A stretch of 64,000 bases of DNA from Agrobacterium tumefaciens (GCA_025559845.1 CP048470.1:1106001-1170000); one strand, 5' to 3'; shown: positions 25,812 through 35,212, numbered from the stretch's first letter. Program-made: numbers and translations. The notes: a model not told the origin generated them from the sequence alone.

Positions 25812-27092
25812 TCAAGATTCCTTGGCCGTTTCCACTTCGCCCGCTCGGTCATGATCCAGGACACCCTGGACCATTTCGTCGGTGACGCGGATTTCCGCAC
25901 CTGTCGGCGACATCGCTGTCGCAGGCGCAAAGGGCGCGACCGGCGTGGACTCCGGCCGGGCACCACGACGCCATATGAAGAACAGCATCAGCAGGAGATT
26001 GAGGAGGGCAAGCGACCAGAACAGCCCTGGCGCTCCGAAGCGGCTCATCGCGGCGGAAATTGTGATCGGGCTGATTGCCGAGCCGATCGAATTGACGAGA
26101 AGCATTCCCTGGATCATCGGCACAAGAGAATCCGCCGAAGCACGGTCAGCCGAGAAACTGACGGAAACAGGATAGATCGCAAAGATACCGCCACCCAGCA
26201 GGAAGAGCGTGATCATCAGCGTCGTCGCACTATGGGGAAGCCAGAGAACAGCCGCGCAGAGCGCCAGACACAGCGCCGCGAGAGTGATGAGAACGACTCG
26301 ACGATCCTGCTTGTCGGACCATCGCCCGACTGGATATTGTAACACCATGGCGCCCAGAATGACGTAGGCCATCATCTTTCCGATCTCATCCACCTGCAGG
26401 CCGATGTTCTGCAGATAGAGGGGAAACAGTGTGTAGACGGCTGCGATCGCGATCCCCGACCCAAAACAGCCGACCACGCCGCTCGGCGACATTTGAAATA
26501 GTTGCAAAGGCTTGAGCGCCTCTACCCGCTCCATCGTCGGCATTTCCCGCGGCAGAATAACGATGGGCAGCACTGACAACGCTGCCAGCATGGCAGCAAC
26601 GATGAAAGGGGCTGCGTCTCCGAGACCACCGACCGTGCCGAGAAGCGCCTGACCGAGAGCGCCTGCGCCATAAAACGCGATCATATAGAGGGCCAGAAAC
26701 CGACCGCGAACACTCTGATCCGATGCCAGCAGCAGCCAGCTTTCAATGACCAGAAAGACACCGACGGTGGTCCAGCCGTAGATCAACCTGGCAAATAGCC
26801 AGACCATCCAGTCATTCGACAGAACCTGCATGAGAATGCAGACCACACCAAGCGACGCGAAACTGCCATAGGCGCGAATGTGGCCAATCCGCACAATCAG
26901 GCGGTCATGAAACATTGCGCCGATCGTCAGACCGACGAAATAGGCGGAGGACACGATGCCAATCATCGTCGGCGAGGCGCCGCCGGCGTCAAGACGCAAC
27001 GTGGTGACGGAAGACAGAAAGCTGTTGCCAACGCTGAGGATGAAGAGACCGAGAAGCGGCGCCATCACCGTTGCCAGGATTTGCCTAGACAT
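25812..27092 (-). CDS. Major facilitator superfamily transporter
   Basis: The 426-residue protein has about 12 hydrophobic segments, the loop DRLIVRIGHIRAY after helix 2 and GRWSDKQDRRVVL between helices 8 and 9, both variants of the MFS G-x3-D-R motif. It resembles the YcaD-type sugar/drug MFS group. The C-terminal 50 residues are hydrophilic and cytoplasmic. I use the ATG at 27092, where the hydrophobic first helix begins soon after; an upstream extension of 19 residues looks noncoding. Substrate unknown. Confidence 0.82.
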   Translation of the reverse strand: MSRQILATVMAPLLGLFILSVGNSFLSSVTTLRLDAGGASPTMIGIVSSAYFVGLTIGAMFHDRLIVRIGHIRAYGSFASLGVVCILMQVLSNDWMVWLFARLIYGWTTVGVFLVIESWLLLASDQSVRGRFLALYMIAFYGAGALGQALLGTVGGLGDAAPFIVAAMLAALSVLPIVILPREMPTMERVEALKPLQLFQMSPSGVVGCFGSGIAIAAVYTLFPLYLQNIGLQVDEIGKMMAYVILGAMVLQYPVGRWSDKQDRRVVLITLAALCLALCAAVLWLPHSATTLMITLFLLGGGIFAIYPVSVSFSADRASADSLVPMIQGMLLVNSIGSAISPITISAAMSRFGAPGLFWSLALLNLLLMLFFIWRRGARPESTPVAPFAPATAMSPTGAEIRVTDEMVQGVLDHDRAGEVETAKES

Positions 27093-27477
27093 GGAGTTCT
27101 CAATTTTTTGTTTTTCGAGGATGGCGACGCCGATTTCAGGGCTTGTCACCTTGCCGTAACGACCCGAAAAGCCGCCGGAGACTGTCCCGCGTCATCGACG
27201 CGGTTGTCAGCGCACTGATATCTGGCTTTTTACACAGCAATCAATCCAAGGCTGGTTCCGACAGACCCTCCGCAGGAGGCTGTCTTGAATGTTCAAAATT
27301 CGACGCTTGTTTCGTCTGAATACGACCAGACTTCCTGCCTGAAAGCGACATCATGATGGCCAAATTGCGTCTTTCCGCCATCTCGATCTCAGCTCTCAGC
27401 AACCGTGCAGCATCAAGCTGAAAATCCCGAGGTTCTAAAGCGGGAGTGAACGCAATTCCTGATGCCGAAACTCTGCC
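27093..27477. other. Intergenic region upstream of the MFS gene
   Basis: No gene is supported. A hairpin with GACAG..CCTCC / GGAGG..CTGTC arms spans 27260-27284 and has no T tract. The region presumably holds the MFS promoter. Confidence 0.4.
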
Positions 27478-27813
27478 TCAACGCGCCCAGTCGTAAATCT
27501 TCTGCAGCGTAGCAGAGACCTCTCGTCCCATGTCGGTCAGGGCGTAGGTTGTTCGGCGCGGAAAGGTTGATGCGGACGAGCGCACGATCAACCCTCTTTC
27601 GACAAAGCCCGCAAGACGATCCGTCAACACCTTCGCAGTGATACCGGGCAGAGCGTCCATCAGATCCGAGAAGCCATGGTCCCGACCAGAGAGACGCCAC
27701 AGGATCAACGCGCTCCACTTGTGTCCAAGAAACGTCAGCCAATCCTCGACAGGACATTGGGACGGACTTGTCGGAAACGCCGGTTCTTCCCGTTTGGATA
27801 GTTCAGAGCCCAT
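27478..27813 (-). CDS. HxlR-family helix-turn-helix regulator
   Basis: The 111-residue winged-helix protein has CPVEDWLTFLGHKWSALILW at residues 20-39, the HxlR start with its conserved Cys20, then ITAKVLTDRLAGFVERGLI, TTYALTDMGRE and a C-terminal dimer helix. HxlR proteins respond to reactive electrophiles or ligands. It is divergent, with 79 bases between, from the saccharopine-dehydrogenase-like gene and probably regulates it. Confidence 0.87.
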   Translation of the reverse strand: MGSELSKREEPAFPTSPSQCPVEDWLTFLGHKWSALILWRLSGRDHGFSDLMDALPGITAKVLTDRLAGFVERGLIVRSSASTFPRRTTYALTDMGREVSATLQKIYDWAR

Positions 27814-27892
27814 CTGCTTTGTCTGCCAGGCGGATCAATCGATTCGGCGGAACATAGTGTTTTCGGCGGTGCGCGCAAAGGCAGAAGGTCAG

Positions 27893-28936
27893 ATGGAAAA
27901 TATCAATCAGAATAGGCCGGGCATTCTCGTTGTCGGCGGATACGGTCACGTCGGACATCAGATCGCGCGCCGTCTAACCGACGATAGCCGTTTCGATGTC
28001 CGGATCGCCGGGCGAAACAAAACGAAGGCGAAGTCTGTCGCGGCAACCCTCCGATGTGACGCCGCAAGGATCGATCTGGGGGAGCCCGAAAGCTGGAACG
28101 CAACACTTACGGGCATCACAATCGTCATCATATGCATAGACCAGATAGACACACGTTTCGTCGAATACGTTTTAAATCGTGGCCTTGCCCTTATCGATAT
28201 CACTGCGGACGACATGTTCTTCCAGAAGGTCGAACAGCTCCAATCGACCACGAAGGCGCACGGCGGCAGAGCGCTCCTGTCTGTTGGTCTGGCACCCGGG
28301 CTTACAAATCTCATGGTGAAGGCCTGTACCGAAAAACTGGATTTTGTCTCGCAAGCCCGCATCGGCATTCTTCTGGGCATCGGCGATAGCCATGGGCCCG
28401 CAGCCATTGACTGGACGCTTCGAAACTTCAAATCTGCGCGCGTTGAAAATCTGCCGTTCGATCGCAACGGGCGAAACTATCCGGCAATACCCTTCGATTT
28501 TGCCGACCAGCATGTCCTTCGCCGATCACTTGGTATCGGTGACGTGCGTACGCTCATGACATTCGATAGCCCCGCCATCAGCAGGTTGCTGTTTCGCCTG
28601 CTTCCCTTGCTTGCCAGTCGTCCACGTCTGCGCGATCTGACCAGAAATTGCATGATGCGTTTCCGGCTCGGTTCCGATCGCGCCGCGCTCTATGTAGCCG
28701 TGGAAGGAACACGAAACGGCATAGGGTTTCAGCGGTCGATCCGCCTTGAGGGAAGGCAGGAGGCCGCGATCACGGCATTGATGGCGGCGGAGACGGCGCG
28801 TCTTTTGGTCGATACCTCCATTCCAGCAGGCGTATGGCATATCGATCAGGTCTTTTCTATCGAGCGATATGCCCACCACCTTGCGGCTGACGGCGTTTTC
28901 GTCACCGAGATCGATGAGCAATTGACGGGCCAATAG
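27893..28936 (+). CDS. Saccharopine-dehydrogenase-like NAD(P)-binding protein
   Basis: The 347-residue protein starts with a Rossmann fold, GILVVGGYGHVGHQIARRL (10-28, GGxGxxG), then VRIAGRNKTKAKSVA, which suggests NADP use (Arg after strand 2). The rest resembles the saccharopine dehydrogenase/trans-acting enoyl reductase group, whose members act on varied substrates. ATG at 27893 is preceded by GAAGGTCAG. Function beyond oxidoreductase is unknown. Its divergent HxlR partner suggests inducible expression, perhaps in detoxification. Confidence 0.75.
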   Translation: MENINQNRPGILVVGGYGHVGHQIARRLTDDSRFDVRIAGRNKTKAKSVAATLRCDAARIDLGEPESWNATLTGITIVIICIDQIDTRFVEYVLNRGLALIDITADDMFFQKVEQLQSTTKAHGGRALLSVGLAPGLTNLMVKACTEKLDFVSQARIGILLGIGDSHGPAAIDWTLRNFKSARVENLPFDRNGRNYPAIPFDFADQHVLRRSLGIGDVRTLMTFDSPAISRLLFRLLPLLASRPRLRDLTRNCMMRFRLGSDRAALYVAVEGTRNGIGFQRSIRLEGRQEAAITALMAAETARLLVDTSIPAGVWHIDQVFSIERYAHHLAADGVFVTEIDEQLTGQ

Positions 28937-28951
28937 GCGGCCGATAACAGC

Positions 28952-29662
28952 TTACCGCCCGTTTACTTCCCGCCATTTGGCAAAGAGCGCGAGATTGTTC
29001 TCCTCCGTCGCCGGATAGAGCCCGATGATGGTGTGCCCTTCCTTGACCCTTTCGACGACGAAATCCTCATAGGCTGTCATTTCGACCGCTTCATCGGCAA
29101 TCTCGTCGGCGATTTCCGCCGGAATGACGATCACGCTGTCGTCGTCGCCCACCATGATGTCGCCCGGAAACACCGCAACATCACCGCAGCCGATCGGCAC
29201 ATTGATATCGATCGCTTCGTGCAGCGTCAGATTGGTCGGGCTGGATGGCCGGTGATGATAGGCGGGCATATCCAGTTCGCCGATCGTCATCGCATCACGA
29301 AAACCACCATCGGTGATCACCCCTGCCCCGCCGCGCACCATCAGTCGGGTGATGAGAATATCCCCGGCCGAAGCCGCGCGGGCATCCTTGCGGCTATCCA
29401 TGACCAGCACATGGCCTTCCGGGCAGGTTTCGATCGCATGGCGTTGCGGGTGTTTCGGATCACGGAACACCGTCATCGGATTGCGATCCTCCCGCGCCGG
29501 CATATAGCGCAAGGTGAAGGCGGGGCCGACCATGTTGCGGCCCTTCGGCCGCACCGGCCGAACGTCCTGGATCGTCTGGTTTTTCAGTCCGCGCTTGTAG
29601 AGCGCCGAGCAGAGCGTGGCGACGGATACACCCATCAGCTTGTCACGGGTTTCGGATTTCAT
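28952..29662 (-). CDS. RraA-family protein, second copy, next to the alginate locus
   Basis: The 236-residue protein has the RraA fold with DILITRLMVRGGAGVITDGGFRD split over residues 98-121; GGFRD is the signature variant. It shares little beyond that core with the copy at 21003 and has a longer C-terminal tail. This subgroup often sits in sugar-acid catabolic clusters as a putative 2-oxo-acid aldolase or decarboxylase. It is divergent from the GntR gene with 190 bases between, so it is probably under the same regulator. Whether it acts on an alginate product is inference. Confidence 0.75.
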   Translation of the reverse strand: MKSETRDKLMGVSVATLCSALYKRGLKNQTIQDVRPVRPKGRNMVGPAFTLRYMPAREDRNPMTVFRDPKHPQRHAIETCPEGHVLVMDSRKDARAASAGDILITRLMVRGGAGVITDGGFRDAMTIGELDMPAYHHRPSSPTNLTLHEAIDINVPIGCGDVAVFPGDIMVGDDDSVIVIPAEIADEIADEAVEMTAYEDFVVERVKEGHTIIGLYPATEENNLALFAKWREVNGR

Positions 29663-29809
29663 CGTTCCTCCTTGATGTGTGTTTTACGCACGCAACTTTG
29701 CGGTCTCTGCCCTCCAGGCTGAGGCCTAAATCAGCAGCGGCCAGAAAAATCTTCGATGGCAATCACTCATGCCGCTGCCGTGATGCGCTTGACTCTCAAA
29801 AAAACAACA

Positions 29810-29860
29810 GATATGTCAAGTTCTATTCTGATATCTCAGTTTGGTAATTGATATGTCTAA
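29810..29860 (+). promoter_or_regulatory. Three direct repeats GATAT(G/C)TC at exact 20-bp spacing, candidate GntR operator array
   Basis: GATATGTC begins at 29810, GATATCTC at 29830 and GATATGTC at 29850. The last copy covers the GntR start codon. Spacing of about two helical turns puts all on one face of the DNA. An inverted CTTGAC/GTCAAG pair (29788-29793, 29815-29820) overlaps the first. Placement between divergent genes suggests autoregulation by the GntR protein. Confidence 0.5.
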
Positions 29861-30641
29861 CGCAATCGAATTCCCATCGCTGCCGCTCTCTGATCTCGTG
29901 ACCCCACGCGATTTGCCCGAGGATGGAAACATGACCAGTCGGGTGCATGCGCTCCTTCGCAAACTGATTGTCGAGGTGAAGCTGCTTCCAGGACGAGCGC
30001 TTTCTGAGAAGGAAATCGCGGCGCTCCTGCATGTCAGCAAGACACCGGTGCGCGAAGCGATCATTCGCCTGGCCGAAGAAGGTTTCGTTACCGTCGTGCC
30101 ACAAGGCGGCACCTATATTTCGCCGATCGATGTGCAGCGTTACATGGAAGCCTGCTTCATCCGATTCAAGCTCGAAGAAGGCGCCGTCATCGAGGCAACG
30201 AAGCGGCATTCGCTTGAAGACATTGCCCGGCTGAAAACATGTCTTTCCCAGCAGCGCATCGCAGCCGACGATGAAGAGTTCACCGACTTCTTCCTGCTGG
30301 ATGAAGAGTTTCACCGTACGATCTTTGCCGCAGCCCGGCTGCCCGGCGCCTGGAGCGTCGTCAACCAGGCCAAGGGCGAAATGGACCGTATGCGACACCT
30401 GAAGCGGGTGTTTGCAGTTCGCCGCACCGAGAAGGTGATCGAGGAGCACGAAGCGATCGTAAACGCGATCGAATCCGGCAATGTCGAGGCGGCACACGAA
30501 GCCATTCAGCGTCATCTCGGATCACTAGAATCCAAGATCGCGGAACTCTCCAAGAACCCCAAAATCTGGACCTTCATCGAGCAGGTCAACACACGCGTCA
30601 CGAGGAAGCGTGTGCCACGAGGAGCCAAGGCCCCCGCCTGA
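29853..30641 (+). CDS. GntR-family regulator (FCD domain) of the alginate locus
   Basis: The 262-residue protein has a GntR winged helix (residues 33-90: LLPGRALSEKEIAALLHVSK, then TPVREAIIRLAEEGFV) and an FCD effector domain (about 100-225) with the metal-binding pattern DEEFHRTIF, EEHEAIVNAI and HEAIQRHL histidines. The start at 29853 lies in the third 20-bp repeat. The gene is 34 bases ahead of the importer ATPase and probably in the same transcript. The likely effector is an alginate oligomer or a keto-sugar acid. Confidence 0.88.
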   Translation: MSNAIEFPSLPLSDLVTPRDLPEDGNMTSRVHALLRKLIVEVKLLPGRALSEKEIAALLHVSKTPVREAIIRLAEEGFVTVVPQGGTYISPIDVQRYMEACFIRFKLEEGAVIEATKRHSLEDIARLKTCLSQQRIAADDEEFTDFFLLDEEFHRTIFAAARLPGAWSVVNQAKGEMDRMRHLKRVFAVRRTEKVIEEHEAIVNAIESGNVEAAHEAIQRHLGSLESKIAELSKNPKIWTFIEQVNTRVTRKRVPRGAKAPA

Positions 30642-30675
30642 CGGAACATTCAAGGCTTTTGAGGAGGGGCCTTTC

Positions 30676-31791
30676 ATGTCTGCAGTTCAAATCAACGATG
30701 TCGTCAAGCGTTACGGCGCTCTCGAAGTCGTCCATGGCATCAATCTTTCCATTCAACCGCAGGAATTCGTTGTGCTCGTCGGGCCATCGGGATGCGGAAA
30801 ATCCACCACACTGCGCATGCTTGCCGGGCTGGAAGACATCTCCGACGGCACCGTCTCCATCGACGGTCGGGTCGTCAACAAGATCGCTCCGAAAGACCGC
30901 GATGTCGCCATGGTGTTCCAGAACTATGCGCTCTATCCGCATCTGAACGTCGCCGAAAACATCGCATTCGGCCTGCGTGTCCGGGGTGAAAAAAAGGATG
31001 TGATCGACAAGGCCGTTGCCGAAGCCGCACAGATCCTCAGCCTGACTGAATATCTGGGGCGCAAGCCTGCCGACCTTTCCGGTGGCCAACGCCAACGTGT
31101 TGCCATGGGCAGGGCGATCGTTCGCCGCCCCAAGATTTTCCTCTTCGACGAGCCCCTCTCCAATCTCGATGCCAAATTGCGCACCCACATGCGTGCCGAA
31201 ATCAAGCAACTGCACAAGCGCATGCAGGCGACCAGCGTCTATGTGACACACGATCAGGTCGAAGCGATGACGCTGGCGGACCGCATCGTCATCATGAACC
31301 GCGGCAACATCGAGCAGGTCGGGTCGCCGATGGAAGTCTTTCTTGAGCCGGCTAATACATTCGTGGCGAGCTTCATCGGCTCGCCGCCCATGAACCTTTT
31401 CGACGCGACGATCGACAAGCAGGATGGCCGCGCACAGGCCGTTATCTCGGGTGACGTGGCACAAAGCCTGACAATCCCCGAGGCCTTTGCCCGGAACGCG
31501 ACGCCGGGCCAGTCGGTGAAACTCGGCATCAGACCGGAAATCATGTCCGTGAAAGCTGGCGATGGGCAGGAAGTGCTCAATTGCAGCATCGAGCTCGTTG
31601 AGCCTCTCGGTGCCGAGGCCCTGTTGCACGGCAAGGCCAACGGCCAGTCCTTCATCGCCAAGGCAGAGACGCTTTATGCCGATCACGCCCTCAACGGCAT
31701 TACCCGGCTCGGAATCGATTCGGCACGCATCCATGTCTTCGACGCCACAAGCGGCCGGTCTCTCAAGACCGCCAGCGGGGCAAAGTCATGA
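30676..31791 (+). CDS. algS: Alginate oligosaccharide ABC transporter ATP-binding protein (AlgS/MsmX type)
   Basis: The 371-residue ATPase has Walker A GPSGCGKST, Q-loop VFQNYALYPHLNV, signature LSGGQRQRVAMGRAI, Walker B FLFDEPLSNLDAKL and the H-loop VTHDQVEAMTLADR. A TOBE domain with PEIMSVKAGD-like repeats is C-terminal. This is the MalK/MsmX architecture, and the length matches AlgS of Sphingomonas A1 (363). GAGGAGG precedes the ATG. It overlaps the first permease by 4 bases. Confidence 0.88.
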   Translation: MSAVQINDVVKRYGALEVVHGINLSIQPQEFVVLVGPSGCGKSTTLRMLAGLEDISDGTVSIDGRVVNKIAPKDRDVAMVFQNYALYPHLNVAENIAFGLRVRGEKKDVIDKAVAEAAQILSLTEYLGRKPADLSGGQRQRVAMGRAIVRRPKIFLFDEPLSNLDAKLRTHMRAEIKQLHKRMQATSVYVTHDQVEAMTLADRIVIMNRGNIEQVGSPMEVFLEPANTFVASFIGSPPMNLFDATIDKQDGRAQAVISGDVAQSLTIPEAFARNATPGQSVKLGIRPEIMSVKAGDGQEVLNCSIELVEPLGAEALLHGKANGQSFIAKAETLYADHALNGITRLGIDSARIHVFDATSGRSLKTASGAKS

Positions 31792-32717
31792 AACAGTATC
31801 TTCAGGAGTCGCTCCACGATCTCTGGGAAGATGTGCGCCGCGACTGGCAGCTCTATTTGCTGCTCGCACCCATGGCCATCTGGTTTGCGCTCTTTCTCTA
31901 CAAACCGATGTACGGCCTTATCATCGCCTTTCAGGACTTTTCGATCTTCCGTGGCATCGAGAAAAGTCCCTTCGTCGGCTTTGCCAACTTCATCGAGCTT
32001 TTCCAGAACGACATGTTCGTTCGTGCCTTCTGGAACACCATCACCATCAGTGGCCTCGGTCTGATCTTCGCATTTCCGGTCCCGATCATTCTGGCCCTGA
32101 TGTTCAACGAAGTTCAGAGCGAAATCGGCAAGCGCTGGGCCCAGACGATCGTTTACCTTCCCCACTTCATTTCTGTGGTGATCGTTGCAGGCATCGTCAT
32201 CAACTTCCTCTCGCCCTCCATCGGCATCGTCAATCTTCTGCTGAAGGGCATCGGGCTTGAACCGATATACTTCCTCACTCAACCCGAATGGTTCCGACCC
32301 GTGTTCATCGGCTCGTCGGTCTGGAAAGAATCGGGGTTTGAATCGATCGTCTATCTGGCAGCAATCGCCGGTGTCAGCCCAACCCTCTACGAATCCGCAC
32401 GGGTCGATGGGGCATCACGCTGGCAGATGATGTGGCGGATCACGCTGCCCTGCATTCTGCCCACGATCGTCATCATGCTGATTATCCGAATCGGCAACCT
32501 GGTCGAGGTCGGTTTCGAATACATAATCCTTCTCTATCGCCCTTCCACCTACGAGACGGCAGACGTCGTTTCGACCTTCATCTACCGCACCGGTCTGCAG
32601 GGCACCCAGTACGATCTGGCCACGGCTGCCGGCCTGTTCAATGCGGTGATCGCTTTCGTCCTAGTCTATTCGGCAAACCGCATCAGCCGAAGAGTCTCGT
32701 CGACATCGCTTTGGTGA
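31788..32717 (+). CDS. algM1: Alginate oligosaccharide ABC transporter permease (AlgM1/LplB type)
   Basis: The 309-residue protein has six hydrophobic helices and the contact loop YESARVDGASRWQMMWRITLPCI. The N-terminal YLLLAPMAIWFALFLYKPMYGLIIAFQDFS is the LplB/AlgM1 start (quoted in part: YKPMYGLIIAFQDFS). It forms a heterodimer with the next permease. Operon position and the neighbouring binding protein point to alginate oligosaccharides. Confidence 0.87.
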   Translation: MKQYLQESLHDLWEDVRRDWQLYLLLAPMAIWFALFLYKPMYGLIIAFQDFSIFRGIEKSPFVGFANFIELFQNDMFVRAFWNTITISGLGLIFAFPVPIILALMFNEVQSEIGKRWAQTIVYLPHFISVVIVAGIVINFLSPSIGIVNLLLKGIGLEPIYFLTQPEWFRPVFIGSSVWKESGFESIVYLAAIAGVSPTLYESARVDGASRWQMMWRITLPCILPTIVIMLIIRIGNLVEVGFEYIILLYRPSTYETADVVSTFIYRTGLQGTQYDLATAAGLFNAVIAFVLVYSANRISRRVSSTSLW

Positions 32718-32727
32718 GGAGCTGAAA

Positions 32728-33609
32728 ATGAAAAATTTCAATCTCTATTCGCGCGGCGACAAGATTTTTGGCTGGGCCAACGCCATTCTTCTCGGACTGT
32801 TCGTTCTGTCGACGCTTTATCCCTTCATCTACGTGGCGGCTGTTTCAATCTCGTCCGGCGCTGCCGTAACTGCAGGCCGCGTAACGTTGTGGCCGGTCGA
32901 TGTCACGCTCGCAGCCTATGAGCACGTTCTCTCCGACAGAATGTTCTGGATCGCTTACGGCAACACATTCATCTACACATTCGGCGGCACGTTCATGAGC
33001 CTGCTGATCATGATCCCCGGCGCTTATGCGCTGTCGCGCAAGCGTCTGCGCGGCCGCACCTTCTTCAACATAGCCATTGCCTTCACGCTCTGGTTCCACG
33101 CCGGCATGATCCCGTTCTTCCTGAACATGCGCGATCTTGGCCTGCTTGACAGCCGTTTCGGCATCATCATCGGCTTTGCAGCAAGCGCCTTCAACGTCAT
33201 CCTGCTGCGCAACTTCTTCGAGGCGGTCCCAAAATCCTTCGAGGAAGCCGCCAAAATGGACGGCGCCAGCGAGCTGCAACTGCTCTGGAAGGTGTTCATT
33301 CCGCTTTCCAAGCCGGCCATCGTTACCGTTGCTCTGTTTTGCATCGTGTCGCGCTGGAACGGATATTTTTGGGCCATGGTCCTGCTGCGGGGGGAGGAGA
33401 AGATCCCGCTGCAGGTCTATCTGAAACGCGTCGTCGTCGATCTCAATTCGAACGACGAATTCGCCTCGAGCCTGCTGACCGCCCATTACTCATTCGAGAC
33501 CGTTACATCCGCGATCATGATCGCGTCGATCATCCCCGTCCTCATCATTTACCCCTACGCGCAGAAGTATTTCACCAAAGGAATTCTGCTGGGCGGAGTC
33601 AAAGAGTAG
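32728..33609 (+). CDS. algM2: Alginate oligosaccharide ABC transporter permease (AlgM2/LplC type)
   Basis: The 293-residue protein has exactly the length of Sphingomonas AlgM2. It has six hydrophobic helices, the TLYPFIYVAAVSIS start and the contact loop SFEEAAKMDGASELQLLWKVF, followed by IPLSKPAIVTVALF. It starts 10 bases after algM1. Confidence 0.87.
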   Translation: MKNFNLYSRGDKIFGWANAILLGLFVLSTLYPFIYVAAVSISSGAAVTAGRVTLWPVDVTLAAYEHVLSDRMFWIAYGNTFIYTFGGTFMSLLIMIPGAYALSRKRLRGRTFFNIAIAFTLWFHAGMIPFFLNMRDLGLLDSRFGIIIGFAASAFNVILLRNFFEAVPKSFEEAAKMDGASELQLLWKVFIPLSKPAIVTVALFCIVSRWNGYFWAMVLLRGEEKIPLQVYLKRVVVDLNSNDEFASSLLTAHYSFETVTSAIMIASIIPVLIIYPYAQKYFTKGILLGGVKE

Positions 33610-33630
33610 CAGCACAAGGGAGGAGAACCT

Positions 33631-35199
33631 GTGAGAAAACTACGAAAAGGCGCGCCCCTTCTGGCGTTGATGACAGCAGCGACAATGGCCTTGCCGGCCT
33701 TTGCACAAGATGCCGGCAAGATATCAGAAGATCCGTTGGAGCTGACAATCCATTTCCACTTCCGCGACAAATACGTCTATTCGGAAAAGTGGCCGGTGGA
33801 GCAGAAAGCTGCGGAGATCACCAACATCCACGTCCGCAACGTCGCATCGCTGGCGACGACCAGCAGTCGCGATGCCTTCAACCTGTTGATCGCCTCGGGT
33901 GATCTTCCCGATATCGTCGGCGGCGACGCTTCCGGCGGCCTGAAGGAAGACTTCATCCGCTATGGTCTTGAAGGGGCCTTCATCCCGCTCGACGAGCTGA
34001 TCGAGGAACATGCACCAAACCTGAAAGCCTTTTTCGATAGCCACAAGGACATTCGCAATGCGATTTCCGGACCGGATGGCAAACTCTATTTCATTCCATA
34101 TGTGCCAGACGGGAAATATTCGCGTGGCTGGTTTGTCCGCCAGGACTGGCTCGACAAGCTGGGACTGAAACAGCCCGAAACGCCGGAAGAGGTCTACGAG
34201 GTCCTCAAGGCGTTCAGGGACAAAGACCCGAACGGCAACGGTAAAAAGGATGAAGTTCCGTATTTTGCCCGTGAGGAAATCGATGCGGTCCGTCTCATCA
34301 ATCTCTGGGACGCCCGCGTTTCAGGGTCCGAGCGTTACGGAGACTTTGCTGTCTACGACGGACAGCTCCGCCATCCCTGGGCTGAAGAGAACTACAAGGT
34401 TGGGATTTCAAATGTTGCCAAGTGGTACAAGGAAGGCCTGATCGACAAGGAGATCTTCACCCGCGGCGCCCGTTCGCGTGAATATCTTCTTGGCAACAAT
34501 CTCGGTGGCATGACGCATGACTGGTTCGCCAGTACCTCGACCTATAACGACGCCCTGTCGCCAAAGATCGAAGGTTTCGCGCTGAAGCCCATGCTGCCGC
34601 CCAAGACCGTATCGGGTCAACGCTTCGAGGATGCGCGACGGCTGCGTGTTCAGCCCGTCGGCTGGGCAATTTCGGCCACCAACGAACACCCGGTCGAAAC
34701 GATCAAGTACTTCGATTTCTGGTTCTCGCAGCAAGGCCGCATCCTGTCGAATTTCGGCGTCGAGGGTCAAACCTTCGAAATGGTCGACGGCAAGCCGCAG
34801 TTCAAAAAGGAAGTGCTGGAGAACAAGGACCCGGTGAACGCCCAGCTTTGGGCCGTCGGCGCCCAGGTGCCGCGCGGCTACTGGATGGACTACGAATACG
34901 AGCGCCAGTGGACCAACAAGATCGCGCTGGAAGGCATCGATCTCTACGACAAGTGCAACTGCCTCAAGGACGAGTTCATGGGCGTGTCTTTGAACGCCGA
35001 GGAAAAGGCGACCTTCGACCGTTACTGGCCGAGCCTTCTCACCTACATGACCGAGATGCAGCAGACATGGGTGCTTGGCGCCCAGGACGTCGATACCGGC
35101 TGGGATGCCTACAAAAAAAGGCTGACAGCGCTCGGTTACGACGAGGTCATCAAGATCATGCAATCGGCCTACGACCGTCAGTACAAGGCGGCACAATAA
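33631..35199 (+). CDS. algQ: Alginate oligosaccharide-binding protein (AlgQ family)
   Basis: The 522-residue protein (GTG start, GGGAGGAG before it) has a signal peptide cleaved near residue 25 (AFA-Q). The mature chain follows AlgQ1/AlgQ2 of Sphingomonas A1 closely: TIHFHFRDKYVYSEKWPV, ASGDLPDIVGGD, EGAFIPLDELI and NLGGMTHDWFAST. The calcium-binding loop DPNGNGKKDE (199-208) is conserved. It would capture alginate oligosaccharides in the periplasm for the AlgS-M1-M2 importer. Length is the same class as AlgQ (about 526). Confidence 0.92.
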   Translation: MRKLRKGAPLLALMTAATMALPAFAQDAGKISEDPLELTIHFHFRDKYVYSEKWPVEQKAAEITNIHVRNVASLATTSSRDAFNLLIASGDLPDIVGGDASGGLKEDFIRYGLEGAFIPLDELIEEHAPNLKAFFDSHKDIRNAISGPDGKLYFIPYVPDGKYSRGWFVRQDWLDKLGLKQPETPEEVYEVLKAFRDKDPNGNGKKDEVPYFAREEIDAVRLINLWDARVSGSERYGDFAVYDGQLRHPWAEENYKVGISNVAKWYKEGLIDKEIFTRGARSREYLLGNNLGGMTHDWFASTSTYNDALSPKIEGFALKPMLPPKTVSGQRFEDARRLRVQPVGWAISATNEHPVETIKYFDFWFSQQGRILSNFGVEGQTFEMVDGKPQFKKEVLENKDPVNAQLWAVGAQVPRGYWMDYEYERQWTNKIALEGIDLYDKCNCLKDEFMGVSLNAEEKATFDRYWPSLLTYMTEMQQTWVLGAQDVDTGWDAYKKRLTALGYDEVIKIMQSAYDRQYKAAQ

Positions 35200-35212
35200 C
35201 ACTGTCTATCAT

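Noticed and set aside
27260..27284. Hairpin as terminator or small RNA
   Set aside because: The stem is good but no T tract follows in either direction and no promoter or conserved element is visible nearby.
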